Below, one piece after another: positions 34,911 through 42,212 of a stretch of 64,000 bases of DNA. Each line of letters opens with the position of its first letter. Positions within the stretch are counted from its first letter, which is position 1. Under the pieces are notes generated by a model. It was not told where the DNA came from, made no database searches, and was given only the letters and a program-made list of their open reading frames with translations. This DNA comes from DATEOR01 sp963841425 (GTDB taxonomy: Bacteria; Actinomycetota; Thermoleophilia; Gaiellales; Gaiellaceae), in the NCBI GenBank assembly GCA_963841425.1, contig CAWJCL010000001.1, forward strand, positions 248,001 to 312,000. Direction: 5' to 3'. The translations under genes and the position numbers were made by a program.

Positions 34911-35758
34911 TCGGCCGGCACCTCCACGACAGGCTTCTCGGCGTCTGTTGCCTCTGCGGCCGGTTCTGCCGGCGTTTCCCCGGCAGCCGGTTCGGGCGTC
35001 GCTTCCTCGGGAGCCGGCTCCGGAGCCTCTTCCTCGGGCTGGCCGTTCGTCGGCGCGGTCATCTCGGCGGCGGTCACCTTCTGCTTGCCGGCCTCGATCC
35101 CGTTCGCAATCGCACGGATGATGAGGCTGCACGAGCGAATGGCGTCGTCATTTCCGGGGATGACGTAGTCGGCGTCGTCGGGGTCGCAGTTCGTGTCCAC
35201 GAGCGCGACCACGGGGAGGCCGAGCCGGCGCGCCTCGCGGATCGCCAGCTGCTCCTTCTTCAGGTCGACGACGAAGACCGCGTCGGGAAGGCGCTTCATG
35301 TCGTCCACCCCTCCGAGGTTCGTCTCCAGCTTCTCGAGCTCGGCCGCCATGGTCATGCGCTCCTTCGCCGGCAAAAGCTCGAGCTGGCCCTCGTCGCGCA
35401 GGCGGCGAAGCTCGTGCAGGCGCTCGAGCCGCTCGGAGATCGTCTTCCAGTTCGTCAGGAGCCCGCCAAGCCACCGGTGGTTCACGTACGGCATGCCGAC
35501 GCGGTCCGCCTCCTCGGCGATGGAGTCCTGGGACTGCTTCTTCGTGCCGACGAAGAGGACGGAGCCTCCCCGTTCGGCGACGTTGCGCACGAAGGAGTGC
35601 GCCTGCTCGACCAGGTCGAGCGTCTGCTGGAGATCGATGATGTAGATGCCGCCGCGCTCCGTGAAGATGTAGCGGCGCATCTTGGGGTTCCAGCGCCGCG
35701 TCTGGTGGCCGAAATGCACCCCGGCCTCCAGGAGCTCGCGCATGCTGACGACGGACAA
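34907..35758 (-). CDS. rpsB: 30S ribosomal protein S2
   Basis: This is a small-subunit ribosomal protein of 283 residues. Its core (MRELLEAGVHFGHQTRRWNP, VGTKKQSQDSIAEEA, HRWLGGLLTNWKTI) is followed by an Ala/Glu/Pro-rich tail of about 55 residues, common in actinobacteria. The TTG start at 35758 was chosen because GAGGAGG lies 6 bases upstream. The ATG at 35743 is too far from it. It is the first gene of the long leftward operon and has a structured leader. Confidence 0.95.
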   Translation of the reverse strand: MSVVSMRELLEAGVHFGHQTRRWNPKMRRYIFTERGGIYIIDLQQTLDLVEQAHSFVRNVAERGGSVLFVGTKKQSQDSIAEEADRVGMPYVNHRWLGGLLTNWKTISERLERLHELRRLRDEGQLELLPAKERMTMAAELEKLETNLGGVDDMKRLPDAVFVVDLKKEQLAIREARRLGLPVVALVDTNCDPDDADYVIPGNDDAIRSCSLIIRAIANGIEAGKQKVTAAEMTAPTNGQPEEEAPEPAPEEATPEPAAGETPAEPAAEATDAEKPVVEVPAE

Positions 35759-35789
35759 GCTGATCCTCCTCGGTTGAATTTCGCTACTG

Positions 35790-35848
35790 CCGGCGGAATC
35801 GGGTGGAACCGGGTCTCGCCCGGCACCGCCACCCGAGACCTCCGCCGG
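35790..35848 (-). ncRNA. Structured rpsB leader (candidate ribosomal-protein autoregulatory element)
   Basis: On the minus-strand RNA, CCGGCGGA pairs with TCCGCCGG, TCGGGTGG pairs with CCACCCGA, and the tip CCGGG pairs with CCCGG. The three stems are stacked, separated by short internal loops, over 59 bases. It ends about 20 bases before the rpsB ribosome binding site and about 23 bases after the -10 box. Feedback by S2 is a possibility based on position only. Confidence 0.6.
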
Positions 35849-35870
35849 GTCGGGTGACAAAAACCGCTGC

Positions 35871-35876
35871 ATTCTA
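35871..35876 (-). promoter_or_regulatory. -10 box of the probable rpsB promoter
   Basis: TAGAAT on the minus strand, about 113 bases before the rpsB start, matches a sigma-A -10 box. The matching -35 would lie inside the 25-base tandem repeat, where only GGTAGT/TAGTCG is seen, so it is weak. Confidence 0.45.
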
Positions 35877-35925
35877 GCCGAAGCCGCTGGGCGACTACCG
35901 AGCCGAAGCCGCTGGGCGACTACGG
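35876..35925. repeat. Tandem repeat of 2 x 25 bases upstream of rpsB
   Basis: Two adjacent copies (35876-35900 and 35901-35925) differ only in the next-to-last base. Each begins AGCCGAAGCCGCTGGG and ends GACTACCG or GACTACGG. The unit covers the spacer and -35 area of the probable rpsB promoter, so the promoter spacer seems to have been duplicated. Confidence 0.8.
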
Positions 35926-36038
35926 CCAGATGTCGCTTTGGAGGTTGCGGTCGAGAAGCCGGCCGTTACGGCATTCGTCCGACCCGCCCGGGCGTGGGAC
36001 ACTTGAAGCCAGCCGGGCACGTCTCTACTCTCCGTGGC

Positions 36039-36830
36039 ATGACCGGGGTCGTGAGGACATCCGCGTGGGACCTCGCGGTCGAAAGCGTCGAGCAGGCGCT
36101 GGCGGACGGCGTTGTCCCGTCGCTCGAGCGGCTCGGCCGGCTCGGGCAGCTAGGGACGCTCCCGTCCTTCGTCGCAAGCCTGGACGGCGACGAAGATCCA
36201 GGTGAGCTCGCCGAGGATCACGCCCGCGAGCGGGAGAGCCTCGGGCTGGCGCCAGCGGAAGTAACTGCGGAGCTGCTCGTGCTCGGCCGGGTTCTCGATC
36301 GGCACGGCGAGAGCGAGGCACGTCGCGCGCTCGACCGCTGCGTGGTCGCCTACGTCGAGCGCGTGACCGGCGAGCTGGCCGAGCGCGCACGGCGAGATCC
36401 TCTGACGGGCGTCCTCAACCACCGTGCTTTCCACGCCCGGCTGCTTGCGGAGGCCGCGCGGGCGCGGCGGTACCGGAGCCGCATCGCGCTCCTTCTCTTC
36501 GATCTCGACCGCTTCAAGGAGACAAACGACCGCGAGGGCCATCAAGAGGGCGACCGGCTGCTCCGCGCCTTCGCCTTGGCGCTTGCGGGAACGGCGCGCG
36601 AGACGGACTCCGTGGGCCGCCTGGGCGGCGACGAGTTCGCCGCGCTTCTGATCGAGGCGGGCCCCGAGACCGCAGGTTCCTTCCTCACCCGCCTGCACGA
36701 ACGTCTTCCCGAGGGCATCTCGGCGAGCGCCGGCGCGGCGTTCCTTCCTACGGACGCGTCCGAGCCCCAGGGGCTCCTCGAGGTGGCCGACCGGCGGCTC
36801 TACGACGACAAGCGCGCACGCGCGGCCTGA
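36039..36830 (+). CDS. Diguanylate cyclase with intact GGDEF and inhibitory site
   Basis: This cytoplasmic protein of 263 residues has an N-terminal helical region (about 1-115) without a known sensor. A full GGDEF domain follows: DPLTGVLNHRAFHARL, LLLFDLDRFKETNDREGHQ and RLGGDEFAALL. An RETD inhibitory-site motif lies five residues before GGDEF, so product feedback is expected. It should make c-di-GMP. The 3' end overlaps the convergent photolyase-like gene by 31 bases. Confidence 0.9.
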   Translation: MTGVVRTSAWDLAVESVEQALADGVVPSLERLGRLGQLGTLPSFVASLDGDEDPGELAEDHARERESLGLAPAEVTAELLVLGRVLDRHGESEARRALDRCVVAYVERVTGELAERARRDPLTGVLNHRAFHARLLAEAARARRYRSRIALLLFDLDRFKETNDREGHQEGDRLLRAFALALAGTARETDSVGRLGGDEFAALLIEAGPETAGSFLTRLHERLPEGISASAGAAFLPTDASEPQGLLEVADRRLYDDKRARAA

Positions 36831-37564
36831 TAGCGGCGCTTGGCCTCGGCCGCCTCCTCTGCGAGGTCGACCATCGGCTCCGCATAGCGGTCGGTCCCCC
36901 ACTCGGATACCCAGCGGCGGCAATACGTCCCGCCCGGATCGAAGCGCTCCCGCTGGCGCTCGGGGTTGAGGATGCGAAACCACGGTTGAGCATCGATCCC
37001 CGTCCCGGCCACCCACTGCCAGTTGCCCTCGTTCTGGGCCGGGTCGTAGTCGACGAGAAGGTCGGCGAAGTGACCCTCGCCGAGCCGCCAGTCGATGTGC
37101 AGATGCTTGACGAGGAAGCTTGCGGTCACCATGCGGGCACGATTGTGCATCCAGCCCGTGGCGGCAAGCTCCCGCATCCCCGCGTCGACGAGGGGAAAAC
37201 CGGTCTCTCCGGCGCGCCAGCGTTCAAATCGCTCTCCGGGCGCGTCCCAGCGGGGCTCGAGCCGCGGAGCGTCGAGGCCCTCCAGCTTCAGGTACTCGAA
37301 CCACTCGTGCCAGGCGAGCTCCGAGAGCCATTTCTCGCGGCCCTTCGTCGGCGGGGCCGCAAGTGCCGCCGCCGCGCAGTCCGCGATCGTGATCTCCCCC
37401 GAGGCGATCAGCGGAGAAAGGCGCGAGGTTCCATCACGGCCCGGGAAGTCCCGGTCGTCCTCGTACCGGGCGAGCCTGGTCTCGACGAACTCCTCGATCG
37501 CAGGATGCGGCTTCCCTTCGACCGCGGGTCGCCACGCCTGCCTGAACGCCGCGTACGTCCTCAC
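36800..37564 (-). CDS. Photolyase/cryptochrome FAD domain without the N-terminal antenna domain
   Basis: This protein of 254 residues contains the C-terminal FAD-binding domain of class I photolyases: YEDDRDFPGRDGTSRLSPLI, KWLSELAWHEWFEYL, GFPLVDAGMRELAATGWMHN and NWQWVAGTGIDAQPWFRI. It begins at the linker that normally follows the alpha/beta antenna domain. About 180-200 residues are absent. The GTG start overlaps the rluD stop (GTGA), and the DNA upstream is rluD coding sequence, so the short form looks native and not cut by assembly. Repair activity is uncertain. Confidence 0.8.
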   Translation of the reverse strand: MRTYAAFRQAWRPAVEGKPHPAIEEFVETRLARYEDDRDFPGRDGTSRLSPLIASGEITIADCAAAALAAPPTKGREKWLSELAWHEWFEYLKLEGLDAPRLEPRWDAPGERFERWRAGETGFPLVDAGMRELAATGWMHNRARMVTASFLVKHLHIDWRLGEGHFADLLVDYDPAQNEGNWQWVAGTGIDAQPWFRILNPERQRERFDPGGTYCRRWVSEWGTDRYAEPMVDLAEEAAEAKRRYQAARARLSS

Positions 37565-38463
37565 GTCCGGGCCTTTTCGAGCGCGGCCCCGAGCTCGGCC
37601 GGGAGCGGCGACTCGACCTCGACCGGCTCGCTGGTGAAGGGATGCGGGAACGCGAGGCGGGCCGCATGGAGAAACTGGCGCCCGAGGCCGAGGTCACCCT
37701 CGACCCCGTAGACGGGATCGCCCGACACGGGCAAGTCGATCGCGGCGAGATGCACACGGATCTGATGCGTCCTCCCCGTCTCGAGGGCAACTCGCAGAAA
37801 GGCATGCCGGCGCATCGTCTCGACGACTTCGAAGTTCGTGACGGCGTCGCGCGGGGTGTTCGTGTTGAGGGAGATCCGGGTCGGGTCGTGCCGGTCACGG
37901 CCGATCGGGGCCTCGATGCGCCCCCGCTTCGAGCGCGGGCGGCCGCGCACGAGGGCGAAGTATTCGCGCACGAGCTTCCGCCGCCGCAGGAGCTGCTGGA
38001 GGCGACGGTGTGCTTCGTCGGAGCGCGCGACGACCAGGAGCCCCGATGTATCGCGGTCGAGCCGGTGGACGATTCCCGGCCGCTCGGCGTCCTCCCCGCC
38101 CGCGACAGCGTGCCCGAGGAGCCCGTGTACGAGCGTGCCGCTCGGGTGTCCCGCCGACGGGTGAACGACGATCCCGGCCGGTTTGTCGACGACCAACAGG
38201 TGCTCGTCCTCGAAGGCGATGCGCAGGTCGAGCTGCTCGGGCTCGAGCGTCGACGGCCTGCTGTCGGGGAGGCTCACCGAGAGCACGTCGCCGGCCGAAA
38301 GGCGGTGGCTCTTCGGCTCCGGCGAGCCGTTGACCTTCACACCGCCCCGGGAGAGCAGGCGCTCGGCCGCGGCGCGTGAGCCGACCTCCTGGAGGCGGGA
38401 GAGAAAGCGGTCCAGCCGCTCGCCCGCGGCCCCCGGCGGGACTTCGAGGTCGAACTCAGCCAA
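37561..38463 (-). CDS. rluD: RluD-family 23S rRNA/tRNA pseudouridine synthase
   Basis: This protein of 300 residues has an N-terminal S4 RNA-binding domain (ERLDRFLSRL to VKVNG) and a catalytic domain. That domain has HLLVVDKPAGIVVHPS, the active-site Asp in GIVHRLDRDTSGLLVV and the GRTHQIRVHL block. The TTG at 38463 was chosen because the reading starts as MAEFDLEVP and overlaps lspA by 8 bases, but the start is not certain. Confidence 0.9.
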   Translation of the reverse strand: MAEFDLEVPPGAAGERLDRFLSRLQEVGSRAAAERLLSRGGVKVNGSPEPKSHRLSAGDVLSVSLPDSRPSTLEPEQLDLRIAFEDEHLLVVDKPAGIVVHPSAGHPSGTLVHGLLGHAVAGGEDAERPGIVHRLDRDTSGLLVVARSDEAHRRLQQLLRRRKLVREYFALVRGRPRSKRGRIEAPIGRDRHDPTRISLNTNTPRDAVTNFEVVETMRRHAFLRVALETGRTHQIRVHLAAIDLPVSGDPVYGVEGDLGLGRQFLHAARLAFPHPFTSEPVEVESPLPAELGAALEKART

Positions 38464-38980
38464 GCGTCTTCGGAGCGGGTCGCCCCGAAGGAGTGCGCCT
38501 GATGCGCGGCTGCCGCTCCGCTGCGACGAGCGCGAGGAGAAGGGCCGCGACGCCCACGACGATGAACGTGTCGGCGAGGTTGAAGGCCGGCCAGAACCGA
38601 AGGTCGAGGAAGTCCGTGACGTGACCGATGCGGAGGCGGTCGACGAGGTTGCCCATGCTGCCGCCGATGAGGAGCCCGAGCGCGACCGGCAGGATCGGAT
38701 GGCGCGCACCCGACTTCGCGAAGTAGAACAGCATCCAGATGACGGCGCCGGCGGTCAGGAACGTGACGGCGGAGGCCCAGCTCGAGAAGAGGCCGAAGGC
38801 GATGCCCGGATTGTTCACGTGCCGGATCCAGAACGGCCCGAGAACGTGGACGGACTCGCCCAGGGCCAGCTGCGTGACGACGATCTGTTTCGTCAGCTGG
38901 TCGGCTGCGAGCGCCGAGAGCGCGACCGCGGCGAGGGCCAGCCAGTGGAACGGACCAGCGGTCAGCGAGCGCTCGACCAT
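38456..38980 (-). CDS. lspA: Lipoprotein signal peptidase
   Basis: This membrane aspartyl protease cuts signal peptides from prolipoproteins. It has 174 residues and four helices. Motifs include ADQLTKQ, NNPGIAFGLFS, GNLVDRLRIGHVTDFLDL and FNLADTFIVVG, with both catalytic Asp residues. The ATG at 38980 gives a natural start. An in-frame start at 39085 would overlap the upstream gene. It is paired with rluD, as in many bacteria. Confidence 0.93.
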   Translation of the reverse strand: MVERSLTAGPFHWLALAAVALSALAADQLTKQIVVTQLALGESVHVLGPFWIRHVNNPGIAFGLFSSWASAVTFLTAGAVIWMLFYFAKSGARHPILPVALGLLIGGSMGNLVDRLRIGHVTDFLDLRFWPAFNLADTFIVVGVAALLLALVAAERQPRIRRTPSGRPAPKTLG

Positions 38981-39048
38981 GGAGATCGGAACGCGCCCAT
39001 CCGTTGCCGAACCGACGCGAACGTCGATCAGCCGCGGTGATGGGTTGA

Positions 39049-39399
39049 CTAACCCCTCTCTTCGAGGCGCTTGCAGTCGATACACCTATTCGCGTACGGG
39101 ATCGCCTCGAGCCGTTCCTCGGCGATCGGTTTGCCGCAGCGCCCGCATGTCCCGAAGGTCCCGCTGTCGATCCGCACCAGCGCCTCGTCGATCGCGCTCA
39201 GCACGTGCCCGGAGTTCTCCTCGAGCGTGTAGTCGATCTCGCGATTGAGGGTGGCCGTCGCGGAGTCGGCGAGGTGGTTGTCATAGGTTTCCTCTTCCGT
39301 TTCGTCCTCCAGCGAACCTTCCTCATGGAGGTGCTCAATCGAGGCGGAAACGCGCTCGCGCTCGTCCCGCAGGAGGTCCCGATAGCGGTCTGTATTCAT
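39049..39399 (-). CDS. DksA/TraR-type zinc-finger protein
   Basis: This protein of 116 residues has an N-terminal coiled coil (about 1-75) and a C-terminal C4 zinc finger, CGRCGKPI with CIDCKRLE. It matches the TraR/DksA family, whose members bind RNA polymerase. Stand-alone actinobacterial members are poorly understood. It lies between divIVA and lspA. Confidence 0.88.
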   Translation of the reverse strand: MNTDRYRDLLRDERERVSASIEHLHEEGSLEDETEEETYDNHLADSATATLNREIDYTLEENSGHVLSAIDEALVRIDSGTFGTCGRCGKPIAEERLEAIPYANRCIDCKRLEERG

Positions 39400-39457
39400 G
39401 CGTGAGCCATTCCCCGCGCCACTTGGCTGAGTATAACGGGGTGCTCTGCGGCCGAAC

Positions 39458-39931
39458 TCAGGCGGCCTGGTGGGCGGCCCGGCGTTTCTCGGGGTCGCTC
39501 TCGAGGCGGTCGAGCGCGGCCAAGAGGAAGGCGCGATAGTCGGCGCGGACGCCGGTCTCGACCTCCTGCAGGCGGCGGATCTCGGTGCGGATCCGCTCCC
39601 TCTCGGTCTCGGCGCTCGCGACGATGTCGCGTGCGGCTGAGCGTGCCTCCGCCACGATGACGTCGGCCTCGCGGCGGGCCTGCGAGCGCATGTCGTCGGC
39701 CATCCGCTCGGCCGAGAGGAGAGTGTTGCGAAGCGCCTGCTCGAGCTCCTTCTGGCGGGCGAGCTCGCTCTCGAGCTCCTCGAGCTCGTCGCGCAGGTCG
39801 GCGCGCTCGCGCCAGACGTGCTCGAAGCTCGCGACCACCTCGGCCAGAAGCTCGTCGGTCGCGCTGCGGTCGTAGCCGAGCGGCCGCCGGCCCAGGGCCA
39901 CGTGGCGGATTTCGACAGGAGTCAAGGACAT
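39458..39931 (-). CDS. DivIVA-domain protein
   Basis: This protein of 157 residues starts with a DivIVA-type membrane-targeting segment (LTPVEIRHVALGRRPLGYD) followed by a long coiled coil. It marks cell poles or septa in Gram-positive bacteria. Its neighbours yggT and sepF are the usual division cluster partners. Confidence 0.9.
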   Translation of the reverse strand: MSLTPVEIRHVALGRRPLGYDRSATDELLAEVVASFEHVWRERADLRDELEELESELARQKELEQALRNTLLSAERMADDMRSQARREADVIVAEARSAARDIVASAETERERIRTEIRRLQEVETGVRADYRAFLLAALDRLESDPEKRRAAHQAA

Positions 39932-39971
39932 ACCGGATCCGGGCTTCGCCGGACACCGGTCTTTCCCTCCC

Positions 39972-40274
39972 CTAGTTCGCGGCGCCGATGGCGAAGAGGA
40001 CGAGCCGGTAGACGACCGTCAACATGAGGATCGCGACGATCGGCGAGAGATCGAGCCCGAGCCCCGCCACGGAGAGCTGCGGGAGCATCCGCCTGAATAG
40101 GCGCAGGTACGGGTTCACGACGTCGTAGAGGAAGCGCTGTACGCGGTTCAGCCACGCGTTGTAGGGCAGCGGAACCCAGGACGTCAGGATGTACGCGATG
40201 ATGCAGAGCAGGTAGACGTAGTACAGAACGGTGACGAAGTTCTGCGCGCTCGACACGAGGTCTGCCAGCAGCAT
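39972..40274 (-). CDS. YggT-family membrane protein
   Basis: This protein of 100 residues has two YggT segments, an N-terminal helix pair and VNPYLRLFRRMLPQLSVAGLG with a second helix pair. The family sits between sepF and divIVA in many Gram-positives and is linked to division or osmotic balance. Confidence 0.9.
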   Translation of the reverse strand: MLLADLVSSAQNFVTVLYYVYLLCIIAYILTSWVPLPYNAWLNRVQRFLYDVVNPYLRLFRRMLPQLSVAGLGLDLSPIVAILMLTVVYRLVLFAIGAAN

Positions 40275-40297
40275 GGATGGAAACCTAGCGCCCCCTT

Positions 40298-40333
40298 CGG
40301 CCGAAACCGCGGCGTAGCCGAAGATTTCGGCCG
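40298..40333. other. Hairpin between sepF and yggT
   Basis: CGGCCGAAA (40298-40306) is the exact complement of TTTCGGCCG (40325-40333), with an 18-base loop. It follows the sepF stop by 1 base and may shape expression of the downstream division genes or partly end transcription. Confidence 0.5.
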
Positions 40334-40334
40334 A

Positions 40335-40883
40335 CTAGCTCTGATTGTAGAAGCCGCGGTCGATGAGGCGCGCGCGCTCTTCCGCGGAGACCTCGACGTT
40401 CCTCGGCGTGAGCAGGAAGACCTTGTCCGCGACCCGCTGCATCGAGCCGTTGAGCGCGTAGGTCAGCCCGCTCGAGAAGTCGATCAGCCGCTTCGAGAGC
40501 TCCGGGTCGGTGCCCTGCAGGTTCACGATCACCGGCACGGACTCCTTGAACTTGTCCGCGATCGACTGCGCGTCGTTGAAGCTTCTCGGCACGACGAGAT
40601 GGACGCGGACCGACGCAGAGGCGACGGCCTCGAGCGGCCGGCGCCCCGACCCCTGCCGAATGACAGCGGTGTTCGGCACCGATGCGTCCGGCTCGGACCA
40701 GTCCTCGAACTCCTCACGGCGCTGCCTGCGCGGCGAGAGCCGGCGCACGTTCGCGCTGTCGCTTCGGTCGTACGTCCGCTCGAGCTCCTCCTCGGCGGCG
40801 TACGCCTCCTCGTCCCAGTACTCGTCCTCTTCGACGATCCCGAAGTACACGAGGGCGCGGCTCCAGACCTGTCCAACACCCAT
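40335..40883 (-). CDS. sepF: Cell division protein SepF
   Basis: This protein of 182 residues has an N-terminal membrane-binding helix (VWSRALVYFGIVEED), an acidic linker and a C-terminal SepF domain (VVPRSFNDAQSIADKFKESV, LIDFSSGLTYALNGSMQRVA). It bends the membrane and links FtsZ to it. The ATG at 40883 is preferred over a TTG four codons upstream. Confidence 0.93.
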   Translation of the reverse strand: MGVGQVWSRALVYFGIVEEDEYWDEEAYAAEEELERTYDRSDSANVRRLSPRRQRREEFEDWSEPDASVPNTAVIRQGSGRRPLEAVASASVRVHLVVPRSFNDAQSIADKFKESVPVIVNLQGTDPELSKRLIDFSSGLTYALNGSMQRVADKVFLLTPRNVEVSAEERARLIDRGFYNQS

Positions 40884-40897
40884 GACGGGGGCCAATG

Positions 40898-41509
40898 TTA
40901 GCGTCCGAACAGCACGGAACCCACCCGAACGAGCGTCGCACCCTCCTCGGCGGCCACGCGGTAGTCCTGCGAGGTGCCCATCGAGAGCTCCGGCAGGGAG
41001 TGCTTCCGGGCCAGCTCGCGAAGCTCGCGGAAGTAGGGGCGAGACGCAGCGGGGTCTTCCGCGAGCGGCGGCATCGTCATGAGCCCGCGGACGTCGACTC
41101 CCAGGCGGCGGGCTTCGCCGAGGAACGCGCGGAGCTCCTGCCGTGGGACCCCGGACTTCGTCTCCTCGCCGGACAGGTTGACCTCCACGAGCGCCGGGGC
41201 CGCCAGACGCTTGGCGGCCGAGAGGGAGTCCAGGGAGTGAACGAGCTCGCAGAGCGCGGAGACGTCGCGCGCCTTCCGGGACTGCAGGTGCCCGATGAAA
41301 TGCCAGCGAAAGCGGTCGCCGAAGCGCGCGTGCTTCGCCTCGAGGTCCTGGAGGCGGTTCTCCCCCACGACGGGGACGCCGGCCTCCGCGAGCGCCTCCA
41401 TCTCGTCCGCGGAGACGTACTTCGTGGCCGCAACGACGGTCACGCCCTCGCCCACCTCCTCCTGGATCCGCGCGTAATTGGCGCGGATCTCCTCAGCGGA
41501 TATAGGCAA
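40898..41509 (-). CDS. yggS: YggS-type PLP homeostasis protein
   Basis: This protein of 203 residues has the fold-type III PLP lysine in VVAATKYVS. Other motifs are VGENRLQDLEAKH, WHFIGHLQSRKA and LSMGTSQDYRVA. It keeps free pyridoxal phosphate in balance. The TTG start at 41509 overlaps pgeF by 17 bases. It sits next to sepF, as in most Gram-positives. Confidence 0.93.
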   Translation of the reverse strand: MPISAEEIRANYARIQEEVGEGVTVVAATKYVSADEMEALAEAGVPVVGENRLQDLEAKHARFGDRFRWHFIGHLQSRKARDVSALCELVHSLDSLSAAKRLAAPALVEVNLSGEETKSGVPRQELRAFLGEARRLGVDVRGLMTMPPLAEDPAASRPYFRELRELARKHSLPELSMGTSQDYRVAAEEGATLVRVGSVLFGR

Positions 41510-42212
41510 TGACGCCTTGCCGCCCCGTGCGGCCCCGGTCGCGGCGGTGGGAGAAGAAGAGCTCGGGCTCGCAGCTCGTGCAGTGGCCGGTCCGCTCGAC
41601 CGTCTCGACTCCGGCCGTCCGCAGGCCGCGCTCGATCGCCTCGGCGAGGTCGAGGTTCCGCCCGCGCATGACGTCGTCGCCGAAGCGAGCGCGGAACGGC
41701 TCCGCGACCTCCTCCCCCACCTCGTAGCAGCAGGGGCCGATTCCCGGCCCGATCGCGGCTGCCGCCGGGCCCGCCGCCGTGGCGACGCCGCTCTCGAGAA
41801 TGCCGTCTCGGAGCCCGCGCCAGCCGACGTGGAGGACGACGAGGCGCGGCGCCCCGTTTCGGCGGGCGAGGACGACCGGGAAGCAGTCCGCCGTCAGGAG
41901 GCCGAGGGCGCGCCCCGGCTTCTCGGTCCAGAGGCCGTCCCCCTGCTCGAAGTCGGTGCCGGGCGTGACGACGCCGCGGCCGTCCGCCTCGAAGACCCGC
42001 GCGCCGTGCACCTGCCAGGCCATCGTCGCGGTCTCCGGGTCGGCGCCGACGGCTTCGCCCAGAATGCGCCGGTTTCGGACGACTCTGTCCGGCTCGTCGT
42101 CCGTGAGGATGCCGAGGTTCAGGGACTCGAAGTCGCCCTCGCTCACGCCTCCCTGGCGTGTCGAGAAGGCGGCGAAGTAGGCCTCGCCGAGATCGTGCTC
42201 GAAGAGCTTCAC
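41493..42212 (-). CDS. pgeF: Peptidoglycan editing factor (YfiH/laccase-domain protein)
   Basis: This protein of 239 residues shows the motifs TRQGGVSEGDFESLNLG, GLLTADCFPVVLA, HVGWRGLRDGI and GPGIGPCCYEVG, and the zinc ligands Cys and His are present. In E. coli PgeF removes a wrong amino acid from peptidoglycan precursors. Other members act as purine nucleoside phosphorylases. It is coupled to the tRNA nucleotidyltransferase gene by 4 bases. Confidence 0.92.
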   Translation of the reverse strand: MKLFEHDLGEAYFAAFSTRQGGVSEGDFESLNLGILTDDEPDRVVRNRRILGEAVGADPETATMAWQVHGARVFEADGRGVVTPGTDFEQGDGLWTEKPGRALGLLTADCFPVVLARRNGAPRLVVLHVGWRGLRDGILESGVATAAGPAAAAIGPGIGPCCYEVGEEVAEPFRARFGDDVMRGRNLDLAEAIERGLRTAGVETVERTGHCTSCEPELFFSHRRDRGRTGRQGVIAYIR

